A stretch of DNA of 64,000 nucleotides, taken from positions 1-64,000 of the forward strand of contig NZ_WJIC01000034.1 of NCBI RefSeq assembly GCF_009649815.1, read 5' to 3'. This document shows, piece by piece, positions 26,572 through 35,800 of this stretch. The DNA is from Nocardia sp. SYP-A9097. GTDB lineage: Bacteria > Actinomycetota > Actinomycetes > Mycobacteriales > Mycobacteriaceae. Each line of letters starts with the position of its first letter. Within the stretch, counting starts at the first letter, position 1. A program made the position numbers and the translations under genes. The notes beneath the pieces were generated by a model that worked only from the letters and a program-made list of their open reading frames with translations, ran no database searches and was not told the DNA's origin.

Positions 26572-27596
26572 TTCGCCGCACCTCCCAGCGAATCGGCCAG
26601 ATACGGCATGGTTTTCACGATCAGGTCCAGCTGCAGCTGTACATGCCCGTCCACCTCCGGGAAGGCTTCGTTCATGGCGCGCAGCAGATTCGGAATCCGG
26701 TTGTAGGCCGGAGCCACCGTGCCGAGCGAGACGGTCACCGGCACCGCGACATCGAGCACTCCGCCGAGTACCTGCTCCAGGTCCGGGTTGTTGCGGCGCA
26801 GCAGCTCCGAAATACCCACCAGCACAGACTGATCCACACCACCGGTGGCCTTGTCGGTGCGCGCGCGATTGGTGGCGTCGCCGAAGTACGCGGATTGTTC
26901 GAGCACCGCGAGAATGGCACGCCCGACCGAGGGCGTCAGATCGGCGAGCGCGCCGGTCATATCCCGGCCGATCGTCAGGTAGTGCCCGAGCGGAGCCTGC
27001 TGTCCGTCGGCCAGCAGGCGCGCGGTCTCGAAGAACGACTGCAGCACCGGGCCCAGACTGTCGGCATTGTCGAGCAGCAGATCGAAAAGCCTTCGCACCG
27101 TGGCGGAGTCGAGTACCTGGGTGAGCCGTGCGGCGCGCCGGAAGACCCCGGCGACGGTGGCATTGGTGGCGTTCTCGCCGATATGCAGGGTGGCATTCTC
27201 ACGCAGTGGCGCGCCACCGCTACCCGCGACCAGTTCGATCGCGCTGGAGCCGAAGACATTCGAGGAGGTGAAGCGCGCGGTCACATCATCGGTGAGCGCG
27301 GCCGCCTGCCTCCGGTCGATCTGCAGCTGAATACGCTGATGGCCGTAGCCGACTGTTTCGACCTTGCGGACCGTGCCGATGGCATAGCCGCGGAACTTCA
27401 CCTCCGCACCCGGCGCGAGCCCCTCACCGAGGGTGGCCGCGTCGACGGTGAGATCGAACCGGTCGGCGAATGATCCACGCGCATAAGAGCTTACGAGCAA
27501 CGTCACGGTGACGAGAACTATCGCGATCAGTACCCCGCGCAACCGCAATACCCACGGTCCGGCGCTGCGGCCGGAGTGGTCCTGGAAGCCGCTCAT
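26568..27596 (-). CDS. mceA: Mce family protein A
   Basis: This 342-residue first Mce subunit has a membrane helix at about 18-38 and an MCE domain (FDLTVDAATLGEGLAPGAEVKFRGYAIGTVRKVE). The helical segment includes LLDNADSLGPVLQSFFETARLLADGQQAPLG. The ATG at 27596 lies 4 bp after the yrbEB stop. An alternative ATG 30 bp upstream would overlap yrbEB. Confidence 0.9.
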   Translation of the reverse strand: MSGFQDHSGRSAGPWVLRLRGVLIAIVLVTVTLLVSSYARGSFADRFDLTVDAATLGEGLAPGAEVKFRGYAIGTVRKVETVGYGHQRIQLQIDRRQAAALTDDVTARFTSSNVFGSSAIELVAGSGGAPLRENATLHIGENATNATVAGVFRRAARLTQVLDSATVRRLFDLLLDNADSLGPVLQSFFETARLLADGQQAPLGHYLTIGRDMTGALADLTPSVGRAILAVLEQSAYFGDATNRARTDKATGGVDQSVLVGISELLRRNNPDLEQVLGGVLDVAVPVTVSLGTVAPAYNRIPNLLRAMNEAFPEVDGHVQLQLDLIVKTMPYLADSLGGAAK

Positions 27597-27600
27597 CACA

Positions 27601-28470
27601 TCACCCCGAGATCCTGATGCCGACATCCAGGCCCCAGATCACAATGGTGAGGATCATGTCCAGGATGACCACCAGCACCAGACTGGCGCGAATGGCCCGG
27701 CCCGACGCCCGGCCCACGCCCTCCGGACCGCCGGAGGCGTAGAAGCCCTGGTAGCCGTGGATGAGAATAATGGCGATGACGAAAATCATTGCCTTGACCA
27801 GGGATGCGATCACATCACCCGGTTGCAGGAACGCGTCGAAATAGTGGTAGTAGGTGCCCGAGGACTGCCCGTGCAGCACATTCACCACCGTCGCGCAGGA
27901 CAGATACGACAGGATGAGCGTGAGCAGATGCAGCGGGACAATGGTGATGATGCCCGCGATCACCCGGGTCGTCACCACGAACGGCATGGGCCGAATTCCG
28001 ATGGCCTCCAAGGCATCTATCTCCTCGGAGATGCGCATGGCGCCGATCTCGGCGGTCATCCGGCAGCCCGCCTGTGCGGCGAAACCGATGGCCGCGACCA
28101 TGGGAGCCATCTCCCGGGTATTGGCGTAGGCCGAGACGAAGCCGGTGAGCGGGCCCATGCCGACCATATTCAGCGCGGTGAAACCCTCCACGCCGATGGA
28201 GCCGCCGACCGCGATACCGAGGAAGGCGAGCACGGCCACGGTGCCGCCGCCGACAATAATCGCCCCTGAGCCCCAGGTGATATCGGAGAGAATGAGCATG
28301 GTCTGACGCCGGTAGACACGCAGCGTATGCGGGATGGCGGCCAGCACCTCGTAGACGAAAGTCGCCTGGTGGCCCAGGGATTCGAAGATTCCCAGCGGAG
28401 CCCGCGCGCCGCGTTCGGCGACCCGGCCGACAACGCCCAACGGTTGATAACGAGCTGGAACCTGAGTCAT
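27601..28470 (-). CDS. yrbEB: YrbE/MlaE-type permease B of the Mce transporter
   Basis: This 289-residue permease has an N-terminal amphipathic region and about five membrane helices. The MlaE signature region EIGAMRISEEIDALEAIGI is the ATPase coupling helix. It starts with a TGATG junction to yrbEA. No MceG/Mkl ATPase is encoded here, which is usual because mkl is elsewhere. Confidence 0.9.
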   Translation of the reverse strand: MTQVPARYQPLGVVGRVAERGARAPLGIFESLGHQATFVYEVLAAIPHTLRVYRRQTMLILSDITWGSGAIIVGGGTVAVLAFLGIAVGGSIGVEGFTALNMVGMGPLTGFVSAYANTREMAPMVAAIGFAAQAGCRMTAEIGAMRISEEIDALEAIGIRPMPFVVTTRVIAGIITIVPLHLLTLILSYLSCATVVNVLHGQSSGTYYHYFDAFLQPGDVIASLVKAMIFVIAIILIHGYQGFYASGGPEGVGRASGRAIRASLVLVVILDMILTIVIWGLDVGIRISG

Positions 28471-29300
28471 CAGCCCACCTGCGTCGGAATGAACATCGAA
28501 ACCAGCTGGGTGATAACAAGATTCACGCCGAACGCGGCGATCACACCGATCACCACCGCCGCGTTCACAGCATTGGCCACCCCCTTGGGACCGTGCATCG
28601 CCTCCAGACCGCGCTGGCAGGAGACGACGAGCACGATCACCCCGAAGAGGATCGATTTCACGATCGCCACCACCAGATCGCTCATCTTGGCGAAGGCCGC
28701 GAAGGCGGACAGATAGCTACCCGGCGTGACGCCCTGAAACCCCACGGCGATCACGTATCCGGTGAACACGCCCATGAAGATGATCAGCATGCACAGCAGC
28801 GGGGTGAGCGCGATCATGGCCGCCAGCCGGGGTGCGACCAGTCGGCGCACCGGGTCGATTCCCATGGTGCGCAAGGCATCCACCTCATCGCGAATGGTGC
28901 GCGCGCCCAGATCCGCGGCAATCGCCGAACCCGCCGCACCGCCCAGCAGCAACGCGGTCACCATGGGCGCACCCTGCCGGATAACGCCCAGTCCGCCCGC
29001 CGCACCGGAGACCGAACTCGCGCCGACCTGCTGGGTGAGGCTGCCCACCTGCACCGCGACAATGACCCCGAACGGAATCGATACCAGCACAGCGGGAATG
29101 GCGGTGACGCTGACAATGAACCAGCCCTGCTGCAGGGTGTCGCGCCACGGATGTTTGAGAGCCACGATATCGGTGACCAGATAGCGGAAGGCCGCCACCG
29201 CGAGTTGAATGGTGCGCCCGAAGGTACGCAGCCCCGAGAGAACGAACTCGACCGCCTGCCGAATCAACGGCTCAGGCCCTTGAATGACCTTGTCGACCAA
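28470..29300 (-). CDS. yrbEA: YrbE/MlaE-type permease A of the Mce transporter
   Basis: This 276-residue permease is the first gene of the mce operon. The coupling motif is DLGARTIRDEVDALRTMGIDP. There are about five membrane helices. Unlike mce1, no fadD or GntR gene precedes it. A 16-bp TetR-type palindrome lies about 65 bp upstream. Confidence 0.9.
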   Translation of the reverse strand: MVDKVIQGPEPLIRQAVEFVLSGLRTFGRTIQLAVAAFRYLVTDIVALKHPWRDTLQQGWFIVSVTAIPAVLVSIPFGVIVAVQVGSLTQQVGASSVSGAAGGLGVIRQGAPMVTALLLGGAAGSAIAADLGARTIRDEVDALRTMGIDPVRRLVAPRLAAMIALTPLLCMLIIFMGVFTGYVIAVGFQGVTPGSYLSAFAAFAKMSDLVVAIVKSILFGVIVLVVSCQRGLEAMHGPKGVANAVNAAVVIGVIAAFGVNLVITQLVSMFIPTQVG

Positions 29301-29553
29301 TGCCTACCACCCCACTGCCCCGATGGGTCCCTACCGACCCAGACGGACAGTAATACAGATTTCGGACTGACGTGTCAGTCTTCACTGGATTAGCCGGAGG
29401 GCTTGACCAACCGAGCGGTTTCGGTGAAAAATGCCCGCGCGCGTACGAAAGAGAGCAGGTCACAACCGCTTTCAGCAATGGCTCGGCAAACAGGAATACC
29501 GCCGATCAATCATATTGATGCGGCGGTATTTCACTAATTGCGAGTGGTTAACC
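29301..29553 (-). promoter_or_regulatory. Promoter region of the mce operon with TetR-like operator (29365-29380)
   Basis: No gene is seen. GACTGAC-GT-GTCAGTC at 29365-29380 is a perfect inverted repeat of the TetR-operator kind. An AT-rich TGTATTACTG box lies between it and yrbEA on the - strand and may be the -10. The two TetR genes at the operon end are candidate regulators. The rest, up to the rubredoxin reductase stop at 29554, holds nothing recognised. Confidence 0.55.
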
Positions 29554-30711
29554 CTATGCGGCGATTTGTTCGCGGGCGGCGCGAATGTCGGCGGGACGGC
29601 CGATTGCGACCGCGCCTCTGAGACAGCCGTCGTGAGTGGCGAGCACGGTGATATCCGGGGTGCCGGGCGTGCCGCGCACCTCCAATTCATCGCCGGGCAG
29701 GATGCGACCCGCGAACTGGATATTGACGCCGTATTGGGTGGACCAGCCCCACGGGACACCGGCGGGAGTCACCGGCAGATCGAGCATGGATTGCGCGACC
29801 GCAGCGCCCTGCGCCTGAGCGCTGTTCCAATGCTCTTCGCGCACATACGCATTGAGCTTCGGATCGAATCGGGCGGCGGCGTCTCCGGCGGCGAAGATGC
29901 CGGGAATCGAGGTGCGGTACGCCTTGTCCACCAGGATGCCGTCGTCGATCTTCACACCGGCGGTTTCGGCCAGGGCGGTATCGGCGACGGTGCCGATGGC
30001 GACCAGGGCCGCGCCAGCGGTCCACTCGCGACCGTCGGTGGCGGTAGCGATGACCCCGGCGGCGGTGTGCGTCACACCGGTCAGCAGTACCTCGGGATGG
30101 ATGTCAACACCGTTGTCCGCGTGAAGTTTCCGGATATAGTCGCCGATTACCGCCGGGGCGATCCGATCCAGCGGGGCGGACCCCGCATGCAGAACCGTCA
30201 CGCGCGTACCGAGACTCGCGGCGGTGGCGGCAACCTCACACCCGATGAGCCCGGCTCCGGCGATCAGCAGCGAGCCGCCGCCGATTGCCCGGCGCAACAC
30301 CTCGACATCGTCTCGCCTGCGCAGCAGGTGCCCCCGGATACCCGGCAGTGCGCGCGGACGCGCTCCGGTGGCGAGAAGCAAAGCGTCGTAACCGATCTCG
30401 CCGCCGTCGCGCAGCCGCACCACCGAGCGATCGGCATCGATACTCTCGACGGTGATGCCCGTGCGCACATCGATCCCGCGGTCCGGCCAGAACTCGGCGG
30501 GCTCCAGTAGCGTGCGCCGCTCCACCGCGGTGCCCGCCAGCAGCTCCTTGGATACCATGGGCCGCCGATACGGCAGGCTCCGCTCCGCGCTCAGCAGCAC
30601 GATCTCACCGCCGTAACCCGAACTCCGCAGCGTCTTGGCGGCGGTGGCGCCCGCGACGACACCGCCGACGATCACCATGCGCCCGCCCTGTGCGCCGGAT
30701 GAGACGGTCAC
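29554..30711 (-). CDS. rubB: Rubredoxin/ferredoxin reductase (FAD, NADH-dependent)
   Basis: This 385-residue flavoprotein has the FAD motif VIVGGVVAGATAAKTLR near the N-terminus and the NAD motif LLIAGAGLIGCEVAATAASLG in the middle. ATGARPR and FAAGDAAARFDP complete the pattern, with a C-terminal CLRGAVAIGRPADIR. It passes electrons from NADH to rubredoxin for alkane hydroxylase. The GTG at 30711 overlaps the rubredoxin stop (GTGA). The usual FAD motif is GxGxxG/A; here it is GGVVAGA, a small deviation. Its hydroxylase partner AlkB next door is destroyed. Confidence 0.85.
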   Translation of the reverse strand: MTVSSGAQGGRMVIVGGVVAGATAAKTLRSSGYGGEIVLLSAERSLPYRRPMVSKELLAGTAVERRTLLEPAEFWPDRGIDVRTGITVESIDADRSVVRLRDGGEIGYDALLLATGARPRALPGIRGHLLRRRDDVEVLRRAIGGGSLLIAGAGLIGCEVAATAASLGTRVTVLHAGSAPLDRIAPAVIGDYIRKLHADNGVDIHPEVLLTGVTHTAAGVIATATDGREWTAGAALVAIGTVADTALAETAGVKIDDGILVDKAYRTSIPGIFAAGDAAARFDPKLNAYVREEHWNSAQAQGAAVAQSMLDLPVTPAGVPWGWSTQYGVNIQFAGRILPGDELEVRGTPGTPDITVLATHDGCLRGAVAIGRPADIRAAREQIAA

Positions 30712-30893
30712 GAGCGGCTGACCTCGACCATCTCGAAATCCGCCTTGGCCGCACCGCAGTCCGGGCAGGACCAGTCCTCGGGGATATCCGCCCAGCGGGT
30801 GCCCGACTCGATACCGTCCTCGGGCCAGCCCAGCGCCTCGTCGTATTCGAAGCCGCAGACCAGGCAGCGGAAGAGTTTGAAATCGGTGCTCAT
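30708..30893 (-). CDS. rubA2: Rubredoxin (second copy, AlkG2-like)
   Basis: This 61-residue iron-only redox protein carries two CxxC pairs, FRCLVCGFEYDEALGW and SCPDCGAAKADFE, which hold one Fe. This is the electron-transfer type of alkane-hydroxylase rubredoxin. It lies between the first rubredoxin and the reductase, as in rhodococcal alkB-rubA1-rubA2-rubB operons. Confidence 0.92.
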   Translation of the reverse strand: MSTDFKLFRCLVCGFEYDEALGWPEDGIESGTRWADIPEDWSCPDCGAAKADFEMVEVSRS

Positions 30894-30937
30894 GATTCGG
30901 TTCCCGTTGTCGCGGTGATGGATTCGAAGTCGAGTTT

Positions 30938-31075
30938 CTAGCGCACGCCACAGTCCGGACAGCACCAGTCGTCGGGTACCGCCAACCATGAGGTAACGGC
31001 CGGAAAGCCCTCGCGGGGAGCGCCTTTCGCCTCGTCGCAGACGTAGTCGCAGACGGGGCAGCGGTAGGCGGCCAT
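30938..31075 (-). CDS. rubA1: Rubredoxin (first copy, AlkG1-like), very short
   Basis: The product is only 45 residues. It starts MAAYRCPVCDYVCDEAKG and ends WCCPDCGVR, so both CxxCG knuckles are intact. The ATG overlaps the alkB stop as TGATG, the native coupling of the alk operon. In this family AlkG1-type rubredoxins often cannot replace AlkG2-type ones in transfer to AlkB. Confidence 0.9.
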   Translation of the reverse strand: MAAYRCPVCDYVCDEAKGAPREGFPAVTSWLAVPDDWCCPDCGVR

Positions 31076-31423
31076 CACCGGGTCCCGTACCGGGCGAGCA
31101 CACGCTCGCGCTTACCGGGCTGGATGTTCACCAGCGTGATATCGCCGTCGTAGTGGTTCAGCACCCGGCGATCCATCACCCGGCGCCACAGTCGCGGGAA
31201 GTAAGCCAGGGTGATCCTGCCGGCGTAGCCGCTGGGCAGATTCGGCGCGCCATCCATGCTGCGCAGGATCTGGTACCGCCGAGTCGGATTCGCGTGATGA
31301 TCGCTGTGCCGTTACAGGTGGTACAGGAAGATACTGGTGACAATGTGATCGGAGTTCCAGCTGCGCTCGGGGGTGCAGCGCTCATAGCGATCTCCGGCGG
31401 TGCGCTAACGGCGCAGGCCGAAA
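31075..31423 (-). pseudogene. alkB: 3' remnant of alkane 1-monooxygenase alkB, with in-frame stops
   Basis: Reading the reverse strand gives clear AlkB sequence: GLRR-stop-RTAGDRYERCTPERSWNSDH, then IVTSIFLYHL-stop-RHSDHHANPTRRYQ, then GAPNLPSGYAGRITLAYFP and the normal end LARYGTR. Stops are TAG near 31405 and TAA near 31313, the latter replacing a Gln codon just before the conserved His box RHSDHHA. About 280 N-terminal residues, including the membrane helices and first His boxes, are missing; the homology ends where a tnpB element begins. The gene cannot make an active hydroxylase. Confidence 0.88.
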
Positions 31424-31560
31424 AGCCAGAGTTGACGTCCTCCTGGCCTTGCGGCCAGAACTTCTACCGGTGCCCTCACGGGGCGCTTTCGATGGGTTCC
31501 TGTTTCACCGGGACGTGCTCTCCGTTAGACGGAAAGGCTGGCAGTCCCTCCACAGGCGTT
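31424..31560 (-). mobile_element. 3' end of an IS605/IS1341-type element (omegaRNA-like region and end hairpin)
   Basis: Downstream of the tnpB remnant, the minus strand has a GC-rich segment ending in a hairpin CTGGCC-GCAA-GGCCAG (31443-31458), with a GNRA tetraloop, a few bases before the alkB sequence resumes. This is the place of the right-end hairpin and omegaRNA 3' end in tnpB elements. The exact end lies between 31423 and 31436. TTGAC is found at 31432-31436. Confidence 0.5.
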
Positions 31561-32486
31561 TAACCACTCCGCCCGCCCGGCGGCGTGAATGTTCTTGGCA
31601 GCATTCATATCCCGGTCATGGGTCACCCCACACGCACACGTCCACTCCCGAACCGACAGCGGTTTTGGCTCGCTGACCACCCCGCACACGGACGATCCTC
31701 GTGGACTGCGTGTGCCCAATCACGGCGTGTGTCAGCGACTTTGGCGTGTACCTTCGCGACTCGAACCCGCGCCTTTCGTCGGTTACTGGAGCCTTTCATC
31801 TTCCGGGACAACGACCGCTGCGCCTTGCGCAACCGGCGTTCGGCCCGGCGCAGAAACCTCGGAGACTCGATCCGCGTGCCGTCGGACAGGACCGCGAACG
31901 TGGTCAGCCCCAAGTCGATTCCGACTTCCGAATCACGTGGCGGCAGCGGCACATCAGTCACCTCGACGACAAAAGACGCGAAATACCGGCCAGCCGCATC
32001 CTTAATCACTGTCACGGAGGGCGGGGCCGAGGGCAGCTCTCGCGACCAACGCACCGACACGTCTCCAATTTTCGGCAACCGCAACTTGCCACCCGGGGTG
32101 ATCGCGAACCGAGCGTTCTTGGTGAATCGGATCGACTGCCGGTTGTCCTTACGGGACCGGAACCGGGGCAGTCCGATCCTGGGACCCTTGCGTTTACCAG
32201 TAAGCGAGGCGAAGAAGTTGCGGTACGCGGCATTCGCATCGGCCACGGCTTGTTGCAACACCACGGACGACACCTCAGCTAGCCACGCCCGCTCCGGCGT
32301 CCTCTTCGCCTCGGTCAGCAGTCTCGACAGTTCGCTATCGGTCGGATACGGCAGCCCAGATCGGCGCGCCGATTCCCGCGCTGCGACCGCATCATTGAAG
32401 ACCACCCGCGCGCACCCGAACGCCCTCGCCAACGACTGCTGTTGCCCCCCAGTGGGGTACAGGCGGACGTTGTGTCGTAGCTGCAC
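31525..32486 (-). pseudogene. tnpB: Degenerate TnpB (IS605-family RNA-guided nuclease), internal deletion and frameshift
   Basis: From a GTG at 32486 the first about 250 residues read as TnpB: MQLRHNVRLYPTGGQQQSLA, FGCARVVFNDAVA, the RuvC-I segment VGIDLGLTTFAVLSDGTRIESP and ERRLRKAQRSLSRKMKGSSNR. After AKVADTRRDWAH near 31700 the frame breaks. The Zn-finger and RuvC-III part (SVREWTCACGVTHDRDMNAAKNI) continues in another frame to 31525. About 60 residues with the RuvC-II Glu are missing. Intact TnpB is about 380 residues. No tnpA is present, so the copy is inactive and cannot move by itself. Confidence 0.85.
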
Positions 32487-32508
32487 GTCGCGATGCTAGC
32501 AATGGTTC

Positions 32509-32862
32509 ATGACCGAACATGACGATATCCGGCAAGCGGTCCGATACACGCCGCGCACCGGCATGGACAACACGCTGTGGGAGGCGTCGCTGTCCGGCCG
32601 CACCGTCCCCGACACCGCCCTGCTCCCGGTCCTGATGACCGAGCCCGAACCGGTCCTCGGCCGCGCCATCACGGCGGTCGGCGCGATGATCCGCGCCCAA
32701 TACCAGCTCCCTGGACTATCCGATACCGATCTCGCCGCTTCGACGGAAACCCTTGTCCGCCTTGCCCTCAGCCACCTCTTCCAGCCCACCGCCCCGATCG
32801 ACCGTGCCGTCGACCAGATCATCGCGGTGACCACCCCCGCACTCGCTAACGCAGGGTGGTGA
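32509..32862 (+). pseudogene. TetR-family regulator, C-terminal half only
   Basis: The 117 residues from the ATG at 32509 match only the ligand/dimer part of a TetR protein (TGMDNTLWEASLSGR; GRAITAVGAMIRAQYQLPG; ETLVRLALSHLFQP). The DNA-binding domain is missing, and the upstream DNA is the tnpB element with a TAG in frame just before. It was probably divergent from alkB and lost its 5' half in the same event. It is convergent with the acyl-CoA carboxylase, overlapping by 17 bp. A stable fragment could still be made, but cannot bind DNA. Confidence 0.75.
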
Positions 32863-35800
32863 TCCAGCGGCGGGTGTCGGCGGGGTCTATGACGTCGTCG
32901 AGTTCGAGGACGGTGGCCGCGGTGAGGGCTTTGCCGCTGGCGTAGGCGAGTTGGACGAGGTTGTCGAAGGTGGTTTGGCGGGTGATGGGGTCTTCGATGG
33001 CGGCCAGTTCTTTGGCAAAGCCGAGACGGACCGCGCCTTCCAGGCCCATGCCACCGATTTCGCCTGTGGGCCAGGCTATTACGAAAGTGGGGGCGCGGAA
33101 GGAGCCTGCTGCCATGGCTTGTGCGCCCAGGCCGTAGCCCTTGCGCAGGATGATGGTGCCCCAGGGGACGGTCAGGGCGGCGGCGTCTATGAAGAGGCGG
33201 CTGAATTTGGTTACCGTGGCGTGGGTTTCCGCTTCCGGACCAACCATGAAACCCGGTGTGTCGCAGAGGGATACGACCGGGAGGTGGTGGGCGTCGCAGA
33301 GTCGCAGGAAGGCGCTGAGTTTGTCGGCGGCGGGGGCGTCTATGGCGCCGCCGAGGTGGTGGCAATTGTTGGCGATGAGGCCGTAGGGGCGGCCTTCCAC
33401 TCGGATCAGCGCGGTGACAATGCCTGTCGCCCAGTCGCGGCGGAGTTCCAGGATCGAATCCATATCTGCGATGGATTCGATGGCGGCGCGAATATCGAAG
33501 GCGCGCAGGCGATCCTCGGGGATGATGTGGCGGGAGAGGCGGGGATCCGGGGCGGTCCAATCGGATTGGGCGCCCTGGAAGTAGGAGAGATAGTGCCGCG
33601 CGATCGACATCGCCTCGGCCTCATCGGCGGCGACTATGTGCACCACGCCATTTCGGCGCTGCACCTCGATCGGGCCGATGTCCTCGGGGGCGTAGACGCC
33701 GAGGCCGCCGCCCTCGATCATGGCGGGGCCACCCATGCCGATATTGGCATCGGGGGTGGCGATGACCACATCGCACATGCCGAGCAGGGCGGCGTTTCCG
33801 GCGAAGCAGCGGCCCGAGACTATGCCGATGAGGGGGACGTGGCCGGAGAGTGCGCCCATGGCACGGAAGGTGGTGACGTCCAGGCCGGAGATACCGGGGT
33901 AATCCGTATCTCCCGGGCGACCGCCGCCGCCCTCGGTGCAGAAGATCACCGGAAGCTGTTGTGTGTGAGCCAGTTCCAGCATGCGGTCGGTCTTGGCGTG
34001 ATTGCGCATGCCCTGGGTGCCCGCCAGCACGGTGTAGTCGTAGGACATGACCACGGCCCGGGTTCGTTCCGCGCCGAAGCGATCGGCATTGATCGTGGCC
34101 ACGCCCGCGATCAGACCGTCGGCGGGGGTATTGGCGATCAAATCCTCCGAGCTGCGGCGCAATCGCTGCGCCGCCACGGCCAGGCCGCCGTATTCCAGGA
34201 AGCTGTCATCGTCGACCAGATCGGTGATGTTCTCGCGAGCGGTGCGGCGGCCCAGGCGATGTCGTTTGGCGACCGCTTCGGGCCGGGATTCGTCGAGTCC
34301 CACGCGATGGCGGGCGAGCACCTCCGCGAGATCGGGGCGAATCGTATCCAGGTCGATAACGGCGCTCTCGACGCCCTCGCCGTCGTGATCCGCCTCGATC
34401 CAAACCAACAGGGGCGCATGCGGGTCGATCACCGCACCCGGCTCGATCAGATGGCGCAGCACCCGCAGCGACTGTTCGGCGCGCAGGACGTGCTGCATCT
34501 TCATCGCCTCCAGCACAACAACTTCCGTACCCGCGGCCACGACCGTACCGGGCTCGACCAGCGAGACCACGGTGCCGCCCATCGGTGAGCGCAGGGCTTG
34601 CTCGTCGGCGGCAAGCTCCACGGTGTCCACCGAGGCGACCGCATCCGGGACGGCATGGAGCACCGGGGCGTAATCCGCTGCCTTGACGACGAATTCGCGC
34701 ACCTGCCGCTCATACCACGAGGTCGAGACCGGAGTCGCGGCGACGAGCTCGTCGAGCACCGCCCGTTGCACGGCCAGATTGGTTTCGACACCGGCGATCA
34801 CCGTCTCGGCCAGGGCATCCGCCGCCCGGCGTACCGCCGCCGGATAGGTCGGCCCACGCGCGATGATCTTGGCCAGCAGAGAATCGAATCGGGCGTCCTG
34901 CCGCAGACCGATTCCGGCGGCGGTATCCACCCGCACACCCACTCCGGTCGGCGCGGCGAACTGCGTCAGCGTTCCCGTACTCGGCAGCACTTCCCCACCG
35001 GCGGTGACGATTTCGGCATTCACCCGCACCTGCACCGCATATCCGCGCGGCGCGACCGGCGGCAGTTCGAGCTCGGCGAGACCGCGCCCGCGCGCCAACT
35101 CCAGTTGAATCGCCACCAGATCCAGCCCGGTCACCTCCTCGGTGATGGTGTGCTCGACCTGCAACCTCGGATTCACCTCGAGGAACCAGGATTCCGTGCC
35201 ACGCACCAGGAATTCGACCGTGACAACACCCCGGCAGCGCACCGACTCGGCCAGCCGCACGGCCTGCTCATACAGCCGTTCCCGCACTCCCGCAGCGAGG
35301 TTCGGCGCGGGCGCGACCTCGATGAGCTTCTGCTGCCGCCGTTGCACACTGCAATCGCGATCCCCGATCGCGATCGCTCGCCCGCCATCGGCAATGATCT
35401 GCACCTCGATATGCCGAGCCTCGGTCACCAGCGCCTCGGCATACACGCTGTCATCGCCGAATCCGGCCAGGGCCTCCGCCCGGCAGCGCTCATACGCCTC
35501 GGCCAGCTCGGCGGCGTCACGCACCACCCGCATACCGCGACCCCCGCCACCCGCGGCGGCCTTCACCATGACGCCATCCGGATGCGCCGCAAGCAATTCC
35601 GCGATCCGCTCCACCGACGTCATACCGGTGGTCGCCGGAATCACCGGTACCCCAGCCACTTCGGCCGCCGCCCGCGCCGCAACCTTATCGCCGAACAATC
35701 GCAGCACCTCGGGTGAAGGCCCCACGAATACCAGCCCCGCAGCAGCGCACGCGGTAGCGAATTCGGCACTCTCACTGAGGAATCCGTACCCTGGATGCAC

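Noticed and set aside
32951..34588. 545-residue + strand frame
   Set aside because: Antisense to the biotin-dependent carboxylase with Gly/Ala-rich shadow composition.
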